Notes: a model not told the origin generated them from the sequence alone. Counted from the first letter of the stretch, positions 18,102 to 26,756 are shown. The stretch is 64,000 nucleotides of DNA from CAYQLY01 sp964418605 (GCA_964418605.1 CAYQLY010000008.1:54784-118783); one strand, 5' to 3'. Translations and numbers: made by a program.

Positions 18102-19091
18102 ATGACTCAGATCAGCATCATTGGAAGTGGTAGCTGGGCTACTGCTCTTGTTAAAATACTTTCTGATAATCACCATGATATATCTTGGTGGATACGTCGA
18201 GAAGAACAGCTGAGTCATATTCAAACATATAGTCATCACCCCTCTTATTTAAGTGATGTGCCTTTACCCTTACAAAAAATAAAACTTTATAGTAGAGTAG
18301 AAGAAGCCATTGAAAATAGCTCTATTATTTTTTTGGTTACTCCAGCAGCATTTATACAAGATGCACTTAAAAATCTTCCTAAAGATGTGTTTAAAGATAA
18401 GCTCCTTGTTTCTGCTATCAAAGGAATTATACCTCAAACACATACTTTGGTAACGACCTATCTACAGCACACATTTCAAGTCCTTGAAGAAAGAATAGTC
18501 ATCATAGGAGGGCCTTGCCATGCAGAAGAAGTAGCCATGGAAAAACAGTCCTATTTGACTATTGCTTCAACACATAAACAATCAGCTCTAACTATTGCTA
18601 CACTTCTTGAAAATAGATATATTAAAACATTGTTAAGCAATGACCCTTTAGGAATAGAATATAGTGCTGTACTCAAAAACATTATTGCCATTGCTTCAGG
18701 TATGGCACATGGGTTATTTTATGGAGACAATTTCCAAGCCGTATTAGTAGCAGCAGGTATTCAGGAGATTGAACAATTTTTAGATCATATTGTACCTCAA
18801 GATAGAACCATTACAGATTCAGCCTATTTAGGTGACCTGATGGTTACAGCTTATTCTCAATTTAGCCGTAACCGTACATTAGGAATGATGATAGGAAAGG
18901 GTTATTCCATCCAATCTGCTCAGCTTGAGATGAATATGATAGCTGAAGGGTATTATGCTACAAAAGACATTCATGATCTTATTCAAAATAATAAATTGAC
19001 CATGCCCATTATTCAGACAGTATACCGTATACTATATGAAAAATCACCAGTAGCTCAAGAATTAAGGCAGTTGAGTGAGGTTATGGCTTAA
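18102..19091 (+). CDS. gpsA: glycerol-3-phosphate dehydrogenase [NAD(P)+]
   Basis: GpsA reduces dihydroxyacetone phosphate to sn-glycerol-3-phosphate for phospholipid synthesis. The protein has 329 residues. The Rossmann motif GSGSWATAL follows the first strand. The second half holds the catalytic region (SAVLKNIIAIASGMAHGL, with the family lysine) and the conserved GDLMVTAYSQFSRNRTLG block. The length is normal. It is transcribed divergently from the HEAT-like gene and followed by the ribosomal-protein operon with its own promoter. Confidence 0.95.
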   Translation: MTQISIIGSGSWATALVKILSDNHHDISWWIRREEQLSHIQTYSHHPSYLSDVPLPLQKIKLYSRVEEAIENSSIIFLVTPAAFIQDALKNLPKDVFKDKLLVSAIKGIIPQTHTLVTTYLQHTFQVLEERIVIIGGPCHAEEVAMEKQSYLTIASTHKQSALTIATLLENRYIKTLLSNDPLGIEYSAVLKNIIAIASGMAHGLFYGDNFQAVLVAAGIQEIEQFLDHIVPQDRTITDSAYLGDLMVTAYSQFSRNRTLGMMIGKGYSIQSAQLEMNMIAEGYYATKDIHDLIQNNKLTMPIIQTVYRILYEKSPVAQELRQLSEVMA

Positions 19092-19147
19092 CATTATTTA
19101 AATGGTAAAACGCGCTACTAATATTGTATAAATAATTAAAATTATAC

Positions 19148-19155
19148 TATATTTG
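19148..19155 (+). promoter_or_regulatory. -7 promoter box for rpsF-rpsR-rplI
   Basis: TATATTTG is a perfect TAnnTTTG match. An ATTG about 21 nt upstream (19123-19126) may serve as the -33 element. The start codon of rpsF is 26 nt downstream. Confidence 0.65.
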
Positions 19156-19180
19156 CAGCCTAATTAGTAAAATTATAACA

Positions 19181-19555
19181 ATGGATGTAAGAAATTACGA
19201 AACAGTATTCATTTTAACTCCCGTTTTATCTGAAAGCCAGGTAAAGGATACTGTTGACAAATTCAAAAAGTTGATGAAGGATCACAAGGTGACCATAATC
19301 AATGAAGAGAATTGGGGGCTTAAAAAGCTGGCTTACCCAATTCAACATAAGTCTAATGGGTATTACATATTAGTTGAACTTGAATGTAGCCCTTCTTTTA
19401 TTTCAACATTGGAAATAGAATACAAAAGAGATGAGCGTATTCTTCGTTTCCTTACCACAGCATTAGACAAACATGCTGTAGAGTATAACGAAAAAAGGAG
19501 AAAAGGATCATTTAATAAGAAAAAATCAAGTGACGTAAAAGAAACTGTATCATGA
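19181..19555 (+). CDS. rpsF: 30S ribosomal protein bS6
   Basis: This 124-residue protein matches bS6: opening VRNYETVFILTPVLSESQV, and central GLKKLAYPIQHKSNGYYILVEL. It binds the central domain of 16S rRNA together with bS18. The C-terminus has a Lys-rich, probably disordered tail of roughly 20 residues, as in other Bacteroidota. It is first in the operon rpsF-rpsR-rplI, and its stop codon overlaps the rpsR start. Confidence 0.97.
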   Translation: MDVRNYETVFILTPVLSESQVKDTVDKFKKLMKDHKVTIINEENWGLKKLAYPIQHKSNGYYILVELECSPSFISTLEIEYKRDERILRFLTTALDKHAVEYNEKRRKGSFNKKKSSDVKETVS

Positions 19556-19806
19556 TACCAAAAGCAGATTATAATAATAAACGAAAAGAATATCCTAAAA
19601 AATATTGCCGTTTTAAAAAAAGTGGCATTAAATATATTGATTATAAAAATCCAGACTTTTTGATGAAGTTTTTGAACGAACAAGGCCGTATTCTTCCACG
19701 ACGAATTACAGGCACAAGTTTGAAATACCAACGAAAAGTAGCTCAGGCAGTGAAACGTGCGCGCCATTTGGCATTATTGCCATATTTAGCTGATGGATTG
19801 AAATAA
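19552..19806 (+). CDS. rpsR: 30S ribosomal protein bS18
   Basis: This 84-residue bS18 carries the conserved KKYCRFKKSGIKYIDYKN and LKYQRKVAQAVKRARHLALL motifs (each a separate block). It forms a heterodimer with bS6 on the platform of the small subunit. The ATG overlaps the rpsF stop codon (ATGA), which indicates translational coupling and equal synthesis of the two partners. Confidence 0.97.
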   Translation: MIPKADYNNKRKEYPKKYCRFKKSGIKYIDYKNPDFLMKFLNEQGRILPRRITGTSLKYQRKVAQAVKRARHLALLPYLADGLK

Positions 19807-19837
19807 AATAAATAGAACGAATAGACACTTAAGTGCC

Positions 19838-20281
19838 ATGGAAATTATTTTAAAAGAATACGTTAAAGGATTAGGACATAAAAATGAGATTGTCAATGTG
19901 AGGCCTGGATATGCTCGAAATTTCCTTATACCTAAAGGCTTTGCAATTATTGCTACTGATTCAAGTAAAAAAGTGATTGCTGAAAATTTAAAACAAGCAG
20001 CTCACAAAATTGAAAAGATAAAAAATGAGGCTCTGGCATTAGCTAGCTCTATAGGTAATATTGTATTGGAAATTCCTGCTAAAATAGGTGATAGTGGTAA
20101 AATATTTGGATCTGTGACCACGTTGCAATTATCTCAGGCTTTGAAAGATAGGGGTTTTGATATAGATCGCAAAAAGATATCTTTTGAAACGGATATAAAA
20201 ACAGCAGGCGATTATGTCGCTGTACTGGATTTGCATAAAGAAGTGAAGCATAAACTTGCTTTTAAGGTAATTCCTGCTTAA
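19838..20281 (+). CDS. rplI: 50S ribosomal protein bL9
   Basis: This 147-residue bL9 opens with the N-terminal signature MEIILKEYVKGLGHKNEI and NVRPGYARNFLIPKGFA. A connecting helix and the C-terminal domain with KIFGSVTTLQLSQAL follow. It projects from the base of the L1 stalk. It closes the rpsF-rpsR-rplI operon, with a probable terminator just after it. Confidence 0.97.
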   Translation: MEIILKEYVKGLGHKNEIVNVRPGYARNFLIPKGFAIIATDSSKKVIAENLKQAAHKIEKIKNEALALASSIGNIVLEIPAKIGDSGKIFGSVTTLQLSQALKDRGFDIDRKKISFETDIKTAGDYVAVLDLHKEVKHKLAFKVIPA

Positions 20282-20320
20282 ATTTGGGTGTAATTTTTTT
20301 TCATAGATATATTTTATGGG

Positions 20321-20352
20321 AAAGGCATCTTAAGTTTTAGGGTGCTTTTTTT
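20321..20352 (+). terminator. probable terminator after rplI
   Basis: AAGGCATC / GGTGCTTT forms an 8-bp stem including two wobble pairs with an 11-nt loop, followed by a run of T. It lies 40 bp after the rplI stop and just before the GSCFA gene. Confidence 0.6.
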
Positions 20353-20363
20353 ATTTTAATTCT

Positions 20364-21344
20364 ATGTTTAGAACAGAACTTCTCGTTGCCCCGTCTATAA
20401 CACATCAAATTAGTTTATCGTCTTCTATTTTTACAATAGGATCCTGTTTCTCTGAAATGCTTGGAGAAAAACTCATAACGCATAAATGGAATGTCTTAAA
20501 TAATCCCTTTGGAACGTTATACAATCCTTTATCCATCGCAGAGGTATGTGAGGCTTGTATCTTGAAAAGTGAGGTTAATGAGGACTTATTTGTACATCAA
20601 AATGAGGTTTGGTATAGCTATCTATATCATTCCTCTATAGCTGATCTAACTAAGGATGGGCTATCCCAAAAGATTCAAGAACTTAATACAAAGACATATA
20701 ATTATTTAAATACTGTTAATACTGTTATTGTTACCTTAGGATCAGCATGGGTTCATAAGCTAATAAATCACAATAGGGTAGTAGCTAATTGCCATAAAAG
20801 TGATAATCGCTTATTTGAAAAAACACTACTTTCTGTTGAAGAGGTTGTTTTAGCTTTAAATCACTTAACTGATCTTGTTCGATCAATTAATTCGTCCGCT
20901 CAGTTTATTTTTACACTTAGTCCTGTAAGGCATGTCAAAGAAACACTACCATTAAATGCAGTAAGTAAGTCTATCTTACGACTAGCTTTACATCAATTTG
21001 TAGAATCTAATACGTATTCGTTTTATTTTCCTGCGTATGAACTATTGTTGGATGATTTGAGAGATTATCGATTCTATGCAGAAGATATGATTCATCCGAA
21101 TGGAGTGGCTGAAAAGTATATTTGGACTAAATTTATACAAACGTATTTTACAGAATCAAGCACGCTTTTTTTGAAAGAATGGGAAAGTATTCTGAAGAGT
21201 ATGGCTCATAAACCTTTTCAAACAAGTACCCTAGTGTATCAACAATTTATACAAGATCTGATAATTCAACTTAAACAGATTGAAATAAAATACTCTATTA
21301 ATATACAAGCAGAACTAGATACTCTTCAGAATAAATTAATTTAG
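20364..21344 (+). CDS. GSCFA-domain protein (putative SGNH-like hydrolase)
   Basis: This 326-residue protein shows the family-naming motif near residue 28 (TIGSCFSEML), followed by NPFGTLYNPLS, FTLSPVRHVK and, late, AEDMIHPNG. GSCFA proteins are common in Bacteroidota and resemble SGNH/GDSL hydrolases. Here Ser of GSCF and the Asp/His of EDMIHPNG are in the positions expected for such a triad. No signal peptide is present, so it is probably cytoplasmic. The substrate is unknown. Its stop codon is one base from the end of the convergent lipoprotein gene. Confidence 0.88.
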   Translation: MFRTELLVAPSITHQISLSSSIFTIGSCFSEMLGEKLITHKWNVLNNPFGTLYNPLSIAEVCEACILKSEVNEDLFVHQNEVWYSYLYHSSIADLTKDGLSQKIQELNTKTYNYLNTVNTVIVTLGSAWVHKLINHNRVVANCHKSDNRLFEKTLLSVEEVVLALNHLTDLVRSINSSAQFIFTLSPVRHVKETLPLNAVSKSILRLALHQFVESNTYSFYFPAYELLLDDLRDYRFYAEDMIHPNGVAEKYIWTKFIQTYFTESSTLFLKEWESILKSMAHKPFQTSTLVYQQFIQDLIIQLKQIEIKYSINIQAELDTLQNKLI

Positions 21345-21345
21345 A

Positions 21346-21744
21346 TTATTGTTGTTTATAGTTGTAACCTAGTACTTTCATGTTTTTTTCCCCTGCTTTT
21401 TTGTAAAGGGTAAGGTCTTCTTTCATATTCCCTTTTTCATAAACAACATCAAATGTAAGACTGACCGTACTATTGCCATTTTCTATATTTACATTCCATG
21501 ACTTTTGATTGAATGATTTTATGCTACCTAATCGATCTTGGGCTTGTTTTAAAACATCCAACCACTGATCTTTAGGAGTGATGTTTAATGCATTTTCATG
21601 GCAAAGACCAACAGCTTTTTCGTACTCTTGTGCTTTTAAGGCTGTATAAAATTCATTAGCCACTTCTTGGCCCTCTTTTTTGCTGCTGCAGTAAGTTAAG
21701 CTTAACATTCCTGCAAAAATGAATAGACTATATATTTTTTTCAT
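21346..21744 (-). CDS. small lipoprotein, DUF4019/NTF2-like
   Basis: This 132-residue lipoprotein has a signal peptide ending in a lipobox-like LTYC (Cys19). The mature part has one small domain: helix FYTALKAQEYEKAVGLCHE, then a QAQDRLGSIKSF segment, then strands NSTVSLTFDVVYEKG and LTLYKKAGEKNMKVLGY. The pattern looks like DUF4019/DUF3887-type small NTF2-like folds, of unknown function. It is probably attached to the inner or outer membrane facing the periplasm. I am sure it is a lipoprotein and less sure of the family. Confidence 0.8.
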   Translation of the reverse strand: MKKIYSLFIFAGMLSLTYCSSKKEGQEVANEFYTALKAQEYEKAVGLCHENALNITPKDQWLDVLKQAQDRLGSIKSFNQKSWNVNIENGNSTVSLTFDVVYEKGNMKEDLTLYKKAGEKNMKVLGYNYKQQ

Positions 21745-21859
21745 TTTTTTAATTGTTTGTTAAATATAAAGGTATTTGGTAGATGTGCAAAGTATAAAGC
21801 TGTTGTTTTTAAAGCCTTAATTTTTATTAAAAAAATTAGGTTTTTATGTAAAAAAATAA

Positions 21860-21867
21860 GATATTTG
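21860..21867 (+). promoter_or_regulatory. -7-like box for infC-rpmI-rplT
   Basis: GATATTTG differs from TAnnTTTG only at the first position. The start of transcription would be near 21874, before the candidate infC starts at 21890 and 21896. Confidence 0.45.
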
Positions 21868-21895
21868 CAACCTGAAAAAACAACGGTTTATTAGT

Positions 21896-22423
21896 TTGCA
21901 ACGTTACAAAAAAGACGAGCCATTTCGAATCAATGATCGAATTATGGCTCCCGAGGTACGACTAGTAGGGGAGAATATAGAACAGGGCATATATAGCCTT
22001 AAGGAAGCCCTTAAGATGGCTGAGGAGCAAGGATTGGATTTGGTGGAAGTTTCACCGAATGCAGACCCTCCTGTTTGTAAGGTAACTGATTACTCAAAAT
22101 TTAAATATGAGTATAAGAAGAAGCAAAAAGAATTAAAGTCTAAAACGCATAAAGTAGTAGTTAAGGAAATACGTTTTGGACCAAATACAGATGATCATGA
22201 TTTCGAGTTTAAATTAAAGCATGCTATTAATTTCTTGAAGTCAGGGGCTAAAGTGCGTGCGTATGTGCATTTTGCAGGACGAACAATTATGTATAAGGAA
22301 AGAGGAGAGGTACTTTTACTTCGTTTTGCTCAGGCCTTAGAAGAGTATGGTAAAGTAGAGGATATGCCGCGATTAGAAGGGAAAAGGATGTTTTTGATGG
22401 TATCGCCTAAGTTGAGTAAATAG
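21896..22423 (+). CDS. infC: translation initiation factor IF-3, non-ATG start
   Basis: IF-3 keeps ribosomal subunits apart and proofreads the start codon. The N-domain (FRINDRIMAPEVRLVGENIEQG as separate short blocks) and C-domain (VVKEIRFGPNTDDHDFEFK region) are complete. The protein has 175 residues from TTG 21896. No in-frame ATG precedes the conserved N-domain; the first is at 21944, inside RIMAPEV. Other possible starts are ATT at 21890 and CTG at 21872. E. coli infC uses AUU, which lets IF-3 repress its own synthesis, so ATT 21890 is an attractive alternative. It heads the operon infC-rpmI-rplT. Confidence 0.95.
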   Translation: MQRYKKDEPFRINDRIMAPEVRLVGENIEQGIYSLKEALKMAEEQGLDLVEVSPNADPPVCKVTDYSKFKYEYKKKQKELKSKTHKVVVKEIRFGPNTDDHDFEFKLKHAINFLKSGAKVRAYVHFAGRTIMYKERGEVLLLRFAQALEEYGKVEDMPRLEGKRMFLMVSPKLSK

Positions 22424-22465
22424 AATCGAGTAATTTTTTAATATTTGTTAGTAAAAAAATAGTAT

Positions 22466-22660
22466 ATGCCAAAAGGAAAAACGAAATCTGTTGCTAAAAA
22501 AAGATTTAAACTCACTGGCACAGGTAAGATTAAATATAAACATGCGTTTAAAAATCACATCCTGACAAAAAAGACGAAGAAGAGAAAGAGAAAACTGACC
22601 AATAAAGGGTTGGTTAATCCTTCTGATGCAGGGCGTATTGAGCGAATGTTAAATATATAA
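22466..22660 (+). CDS. rpmI: 50S ribosomal protein bL35
   Basis: This 64-residue, very basic protein has the bL35 pattern: PKGKTKSVAKKRFKLTGTGKIK, then a Lys/Arg-rich middle (TKKTKKRKRKL) and the closing GRIERML. It is second in the infC-rpmI-rplT operon. Confidence 0.97.
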   Translation: MPKGKTKSVAKKRFKLTGTGKIKYKHAFKNHILTKKTKKRKRKLTNKGLVNPSDAGRIERMLNI

Positions 22661-22681
22661 TATAAATTTGTAAGTGTATTT

Positions 22682-22720
22682 TTTAACCGGCTAAGGTTTA
22701 AAGTGTTAATAATTATTAAC
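22682..22720 (+). promoter_or_regulatory. possible L20 autoregulatory region
   Basis: The 89-bp spacer between rpmI and rplT holds two structures. The first is a small hairpin AACC-GGCTAA-GGTT (22685-22698). The second is a perfect 16-bp palindrome GTTAATAATTATTAAC (22705-22720). In E. coli, bL20 binds leader RNA of this operon and represses it. The sites here are only candidates, since no pseudoknot can be proven by eye. Confidence 0.3.
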
Positions 22721-22749
22721 CACCGATGCCATTAAACATAGAATAGATT

Positions 22750-23100
22750 ATGCCACGTTCCGTCAATTCAGTCGCTTCAAGAGAGCGTCGAAGAAAAGTC
22801 CTCAAATTAGCCAAAGGTAATTGGGGAAGAAGAAAAAATGTTTGGACTGTAGCCAAAAATACAGTTGAGAAAGGGTTAACTTACGCGTATAGAGACCGTA
22901 AAGTTAAAAAACGAGAATTCAGAAGCTTGTGGATTCAACGTATCAATGCTGCTGCAAGAGAGCATGGGATGTCTTACTCTCAATTTATGCACAAATTATC
23001 AAAGGCGAATATAACCTTAAATCGAAAAGTATTAGCTGACTTAGCTATGAATAACCCTGAGGCTTTCAAATCAGTGGTTGCTAAAGTTGTTTCTGCTTAA
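22750..23100 (+). CDS. rplT: 50S ribosomal protein bL20
   Basis: This 116-residue bL20 opens MPRSVNSVASRERRRKVL, followed by AKGNWGRRKNVW and the globular part with FRSLWIQRINAAAREHG. It is needed for early 50S assembly. It is last in the operon and is followed by a strong hairpin terminator. Confidence 0.97.
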   Translation: MPRSVNSVASRERRRKVLKLAKGNWGRRKNVWTVAKNTVEKGLTYAYRDRKVKKREFRSLWIQRINAAAREHGMSYSQFMHKLSKANITLNRKVLADLAMNNPEAFKSVVAKVVSA

Positions 23101-23123
23101 TAAGTTTTTCTAGTTGTATTTTT

Positions 23124-23165
23124 AAAAGGCTTAACAATATATTTGTTAAGCCTTTTAAATTTTAG
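23124..23165. terminator. terminator after rplT
   Basis: A 14-bp perfect stem AAAAGGCTTAACAA / TTGTTAAGCCTTTT with a 5-nt loop ends with T-rich sequence, 24 bp past the rplT stop. Confidence 0.9.
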
Positions 23166-23194
23166 CGCTGTCATTAGGTTATTTATAGCAGGGT

Positions 23195-24379
23195 ATGATA
23201 AAAAAGATAAAGTCTAGCAAATTTATTTATTCTATTAAGGAATTTATTTATTCCCAACAAGTAAATGGACTTATTCTTATTGTTTGTACTGTCATCTCAT
23301 TAATTATTGCAAATTCATTGATAGGGAAATATTATTTTCAATTTCTTTCAACTGAACTAGGTTTTGAATATGCTTCTATACATCTTAAAGAGTCGGTATT
23401 AAATTGGATTAATGATGGCCTGATGGCTGTATTCTTTTTGCTGGTTGGACTGGAGATAAAGAGAGAGGTTGTAAAAGGTGAACTGTCATCATTTAAAAAA
23501 GCTATTCTTCCAGTTAATGCAGCTTTGGGAGGAATGATTGTTCCCGCTCTGATCTTTTTATTGTTTAATTATAATACACCTTATAGATCTGGCTGGGGTA
23601 TTCCAATGGCTACAGATATTGCTTTTGCTTTAGGTATCCTTTCATTGATTGGTAATCGTGTACCTATTTCATTAAAAATTTTTTTGACAGCATTGGCAGT
23701 AATTGATGATTTAGGAGCAGTTGTAGTGATAGCTATTTTTTACACAGAGCAAATCGATTTTAATTATTTACTTATCTCATTATTGCTTTGGGGATTTCTT
23801 CTTATTTGTAATCGAGTAGGTATACGTATTTTAATAGTGTATATTTTTATAGGAATTGTACTTTGGTATACGATGCTTCAATCGGGTGTTCATGCTACAG
23901 TTGCAGGAGTACTAATAGCTTTAGCTATTCCTATTCGTTCTGTTCATCCTAAAAAATCATTAGCGGAGCGGCTAGAGCATTGGTTGCACAAACCAGTTAG
24001 CTATTTTATAATGCCTGTTTTTGCTTTGGTCAATACAGCCATTGTCATTAAAAGTGATTTTTATAATTCATACATGACGCCATTAAATTTAGGTATTATG
24101 CTTGGATTAATAGTGGGCAAACCTATTGGCATTATATCTTTTTCTTATCTTTCTATTAAATCTAGATTAGCTACTCTTCCTTCTCATGCAAAGTGGAAAG
24201 AAATAATTGGATTGGGATGTTTGGGGGGTATTGGATTTACGATGTCTATTTTTGTTTCTATACTTGCCTTTACTGATTCAGAGTTTCAGACGATGTCTAA
24301 AATAGCTATTCTAACTGGTTCTATTGTATCAGGGTGGATTGGCTATCAGGTTCTTGTTAAGCGTAAAAAAAATATATAA
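23195..24379 (+). CDS. nhaA: Na+/H+ antiporter NhaA
   Basis: NhaA exchanges two external protons for one internal Na+ and protects against alkali and salt. The protein has 394 residues with about eleven membrane helices. Key blocks are present: LLVGLEIKREVVKGELS, GWGIPMATDIAFALGIL (the first functional Asp) and AVIDDLGAVVVIAIFY (the ion-binding Asp pair). The C-terminal GCLGGIGFTMSIF is also conserved. The length is typical. A methyltransferase gene follows at 22 bp. Confidence 0.97.
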   Translation: MIKKIKSSKFIYSIKEFIYSQQVNGLILIVCTVISLIIANSLIGKYYFQFLSTELGFEYASIHLKESVLNWINDGLMAVFFLLVGLEIKREVVKGELSSFKKAILPVNAALGGMIVPALIFLLFNYNTPYRSGWGIPMATDIAFALGILSLIGNRVPISLKIFLTALAVIDDLGAVVVIAIFYTEQIDFNYLLISLLLWGFLLICNRVGIRILIVYIFIGIVLWYTMLQSGVHATVAGVLIALAIPIRSVHPKKSLAERLEHWLHKPVSYFIMPVFALVNTAIVIKSDFYNSYMTPLNLGIMLGLIVGKPIGIISFSYLSIKSRLATLPSHAKWKEIIGLGCLGGIGFTMSIFVSILAFTDSEFQTMSKIAILTGSIVSGWIGYQVLVKRKKNI

Positions 24380-24401
24380 AAATTAATAAGTTAAAATCAT
24401 T

Positions 24402-25223
24402 ATGGATAATCAGTATATTGATCTTTTAAAAAAAGTACTTGTCGATTATCACCGCTTGGAACTTGGAGAATATAAACCGCTCTATCGGAATAAGAAAAGT
24501 TGGGGTTTACGTCTACTTCTTTTACTTGATCGTTTATTACGAAAGAGAAAGTTGGCTATTTGTAGAGTACTTGCGTATAATCCAGAGGCTCGCTTAGAGG
24601 GAAAAGATTGGCCAACATATGCTGATAGTATGATCGGATTAAAAAGGCTTGAGAATATTGAGCTTTGTTTTAAAGAAGTTATTAAAAATAATATTCCTGG
24701 GGATTTTATTGAAACTGGGGTTTGGAGAGGTGGAGCAACTATTTTTATGCAAGGCTTATTAAAATCATCAGGAGTACAAGATAGGCTTGTATGGGTTGCT
24801 GATTCATTTGAGGGGCTTCCAAAACCTGATGAAAAAAAATATGCAGCCGATCGGGGTGATAAACATCATTTGCGAAAAGAGCTTTCTATATCATTAGAAA
24901 ATGTAAAGTCTAATTTTAAAAAATATAACTTACTTGATGACAATGTCAAGTTTTTAAAAGGATGGTTTAAAGACACATTGCCATTAGCACCTATTAAGCA
25001 GTTGTCGATACTTCGACTTGATGGAGATATGTATGAATCTACAATGGACGCCTTAGTTCATTTATATCCTAAATTATCTAAAGGAGGGTTTATTATTATT
25101 GATGATTGGGGTGCAGTAGCTGCATGCCAACAGGCTGTATTAGATTATAGAAAGCAATATTCCATTACAGAGGAAATAAAGGCTATAGATTGGACGGGAG
25201 TATATTGGCAAAAACAAAATTAA
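24402..25223 (+). CDS. TylF/MycF-family O-methyltransferase
   Basis: This 273-residue SAM-dependent methyltransferase belongs to the macrocin O-methyltransferase (TylF) group. The SAM motif is FIETGVWRGGATIFM. ADSFEGLPKPD follows. The Mg2+/catalytic region shows LRLDGDMYEST and IIIDDWGAVAACQQAV. Characterised members methylate sugar hydroxyls on macrolides, and many uncharacterised ones sit in polysaccharide clusters. Here no glycosyltransferase is nearby; the neighbours are nhaA (22 bp upstream) and convergent dapA. The substrate is unknown. Confidence 0.88.
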   Translation: MDNQYIDLLKKVLVDYHRLELGEYKPLYRNKKSWGLRLLLLLDRLLRKRKLAICRVLAYNPEARLEGKDWPTYADSMIGLKRLENIELCFKEVIKNNIPGDFIETGVWRGGATIFMQGLLKSSGVQDRLVWVADSFEGLPKPDEKKYAADRGDKHHLRKELSISLENVKSNFKKYNLLDDNVKFLKGWFKDTLPLAPIKQLSILRLDGDMYESTMDALVHLYPKLSKGGFIIIDDWGAVAACQQAVLDYRKQYSITEEIKAIDWTGVYWQKQN

Positions 25224-25338
25224 TTTTTAAAGACAAAACTATACTTGTATTTTTCTAGTAAGAGTAGATAAATTTTTAGTATACAATTTAAGTCTAATCT
25301 TGATAAGATAATATATTGGAAATATAGTTTGCCCTGTT

Positions 25339-26232
25339 TTATTCTAAATGACTAGAATTAGATTTGATTTTTTCTTTTAGTTCTTTACTTGCTTTTAGCA
25401 AAGGTAGTCTCATATAGTCTTCACAAACTTTTTTGATGTGAAGTGCTGCTTTTATACCCGTTGGATTTCCCTCATGGTACATAAGCGTATTGATAGATAA
25501 AAATTCAAATGTTTGTTTGGCTGCTTCTGAAAATTTTCCTTGTAAGGCTTTATTAACCATTGTAGTAAATTTTTTAGGAAAGGCATTAGCAAGAACAGAA
25601 ATGACACCTGTAGCACCTATCGCAATCATAGGCATAGTAAGTAAATCATCCCCGGATAGGAGTAGAAAATCACTGGGTTTTTGTTGAGCAATACACATAC
25701 ACTGTAATAAGTCTCCTGAAGCTTCTTTTATACCGATAATATTTTGATGTTGGGATAATGTAAGGGTAGTAGAAGCTGTTAGATTAGAGCTCGTTCTTCC
25801 AGGTACATTGTATAAGATAAGAGGAAGTGGGGAAGAATCAGCTAGTTTTTCATAATGCTTGATGATTCCTGTTTGAGTAGGCTTATTATAATAAGGGCTT
25901 ACAGAAAGTAGAGCTGTTATACCATTTAGTTCAATAGTATTAAATGACTCTATTATTTCTTCTGTATTATTTCCACCCATTCCATATACAATGGGTAGCT
26001 TTTTTTTATTATTTTTTTTTACAAACTCTAAAATATCTTTTTTTTCTTCTTTAGATAAGGTAGGGGACTCTCCTGTAGTACCTAATACCACAAAATAGTC
26101 AACCCCACCTGTAGAGGTGTAGTTTATAAGATTTCTCAGTCCATCAAAATCAATTTTTAGATTTTTTGTAAATGGGGTAACAAGAGCTACACCTGTTCCT
26201 TTAAGTTTTTTTCCAATGTTGTGTTTAGACAT
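25339..26232 (-). CDS. dapA: 4-hydroxy-tetrahydrodipicolinate synthase
   Basis: DapA condenses pyruvate with aspartate semialdehyde in the lysine and diaminopimelate pathway. The protein has 297 residues in a TIM barrel. GTTGESPTLS gives Thr52-Thr53, YNVPGRTSS gives the catalytic Tyr141 and substrate Arg146, and GIKEASGD gives the Schiff-base Lys169. All key residues are present. Its start overlaps the DUF6913 gene by 8 bp, so the two are translationally coupled in a minus-strand run with ligA. Confidence 0.97.
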   Translation of the reverse strand: MSKHNIGKKLKGTGVALVTPFTKNLKIDFDGLRNLINYTSTGGVDYFVVLGTTGESPTLSKEEKKDILEFVKKNNKKKLPIVYGMGGNNTEEIIESFNTIELNGITALLSVSPYYNKPTQTGIIKHYEKLADSSPLPLILYNVPGRTSSNLTASTTLTLSQHQNIIGIKEASGDLLQCMCIAQQKPSDFLLLSGDDLLTMPMIAIGATGVISVLANAFPKKFTTMVNKALQGKFSEAAKQTFEFLSINTLMYHEGNPTGIKAALHIKKVCEDYMRLPLLKASKELKEKIKSNSSHLE

Positions 26233-26749
26233 ACCGTATTTTTTTTAGTTGATTAACGAGTTCAATTAATTTTTCTTGTATAGTGTGTTTTTCTTCTTGA
26301 ATAAGCATAAACTCGAAAAGAAAAGAGAGTTCTTCATTAAATACGCCTGCTCTACATTTAGCTTGGCTTTTTTGAATGATATAAGCTATTTCTGGAGAAA
26401 TAATTTTATCAACGCACATTAAATAGTCAAACGATGTATGGATAAAGTTTTTTATTTCTTGAGAATTTATTTTTCCGGTGATGGATAAGTCTTTCAAAGT
26501 GTAAGATATAACATAGGTCGGCAATGGATTTTCTTTATATTTTTTTTTCTTGAATGCGATAAAAGAAACCTCTTTTCCTTCTTTTTCAAAGTAGTCTTTT
26601 ATTTCTTTTATCCATGTTAAATCCATTTTTTCTTTCATAGCAAATAGTATTCCTATTTGTTTGGATTGATTATAGTTAATTGTGGAGCGTTGTATCTCTT
26701 TTTGAGATTTGACTCTATTAGTTAGAAAGTATTTTTTTACCCACCTCAT
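26225..26749 (-). CDS. DUF6913 protein of unknown function
   Basis: This 174-residue cytoplasmic protein, rich in Lys and Glu, has no signal or membrane segment. I recognise it as the Bacteroidota-specific DUF6913 type by its layout: basic N-terminus, IGILFAMKEKMDLTWI, LCVDKIISPEIAYIIQKSQAK and AGVFNEELSFLFEFML. It lies between ligA (7 bp away) and dapA (8-bp overlap). That order is common in the phylum, but it does not reveal the function. Confidence 0.82.
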   Translation of the reverse strand: MRWVKKYFLTNRVKSQKEIQRSTINYNQSKQIGILFAMKEKMDLTWIKEIKDYFEKEGKEVSFIAFKKKKYKENPLPTYVISYTLKDLSITGKINSQEIKNFIHTSFDYLMCVDKIISPEIAYIIQKSQAKCRAGVFNEELSFLFEFMLIQEEKHTIQEKLIELVNQLKKIRYV

Positions 26750-26756
26750 TTGTTAG

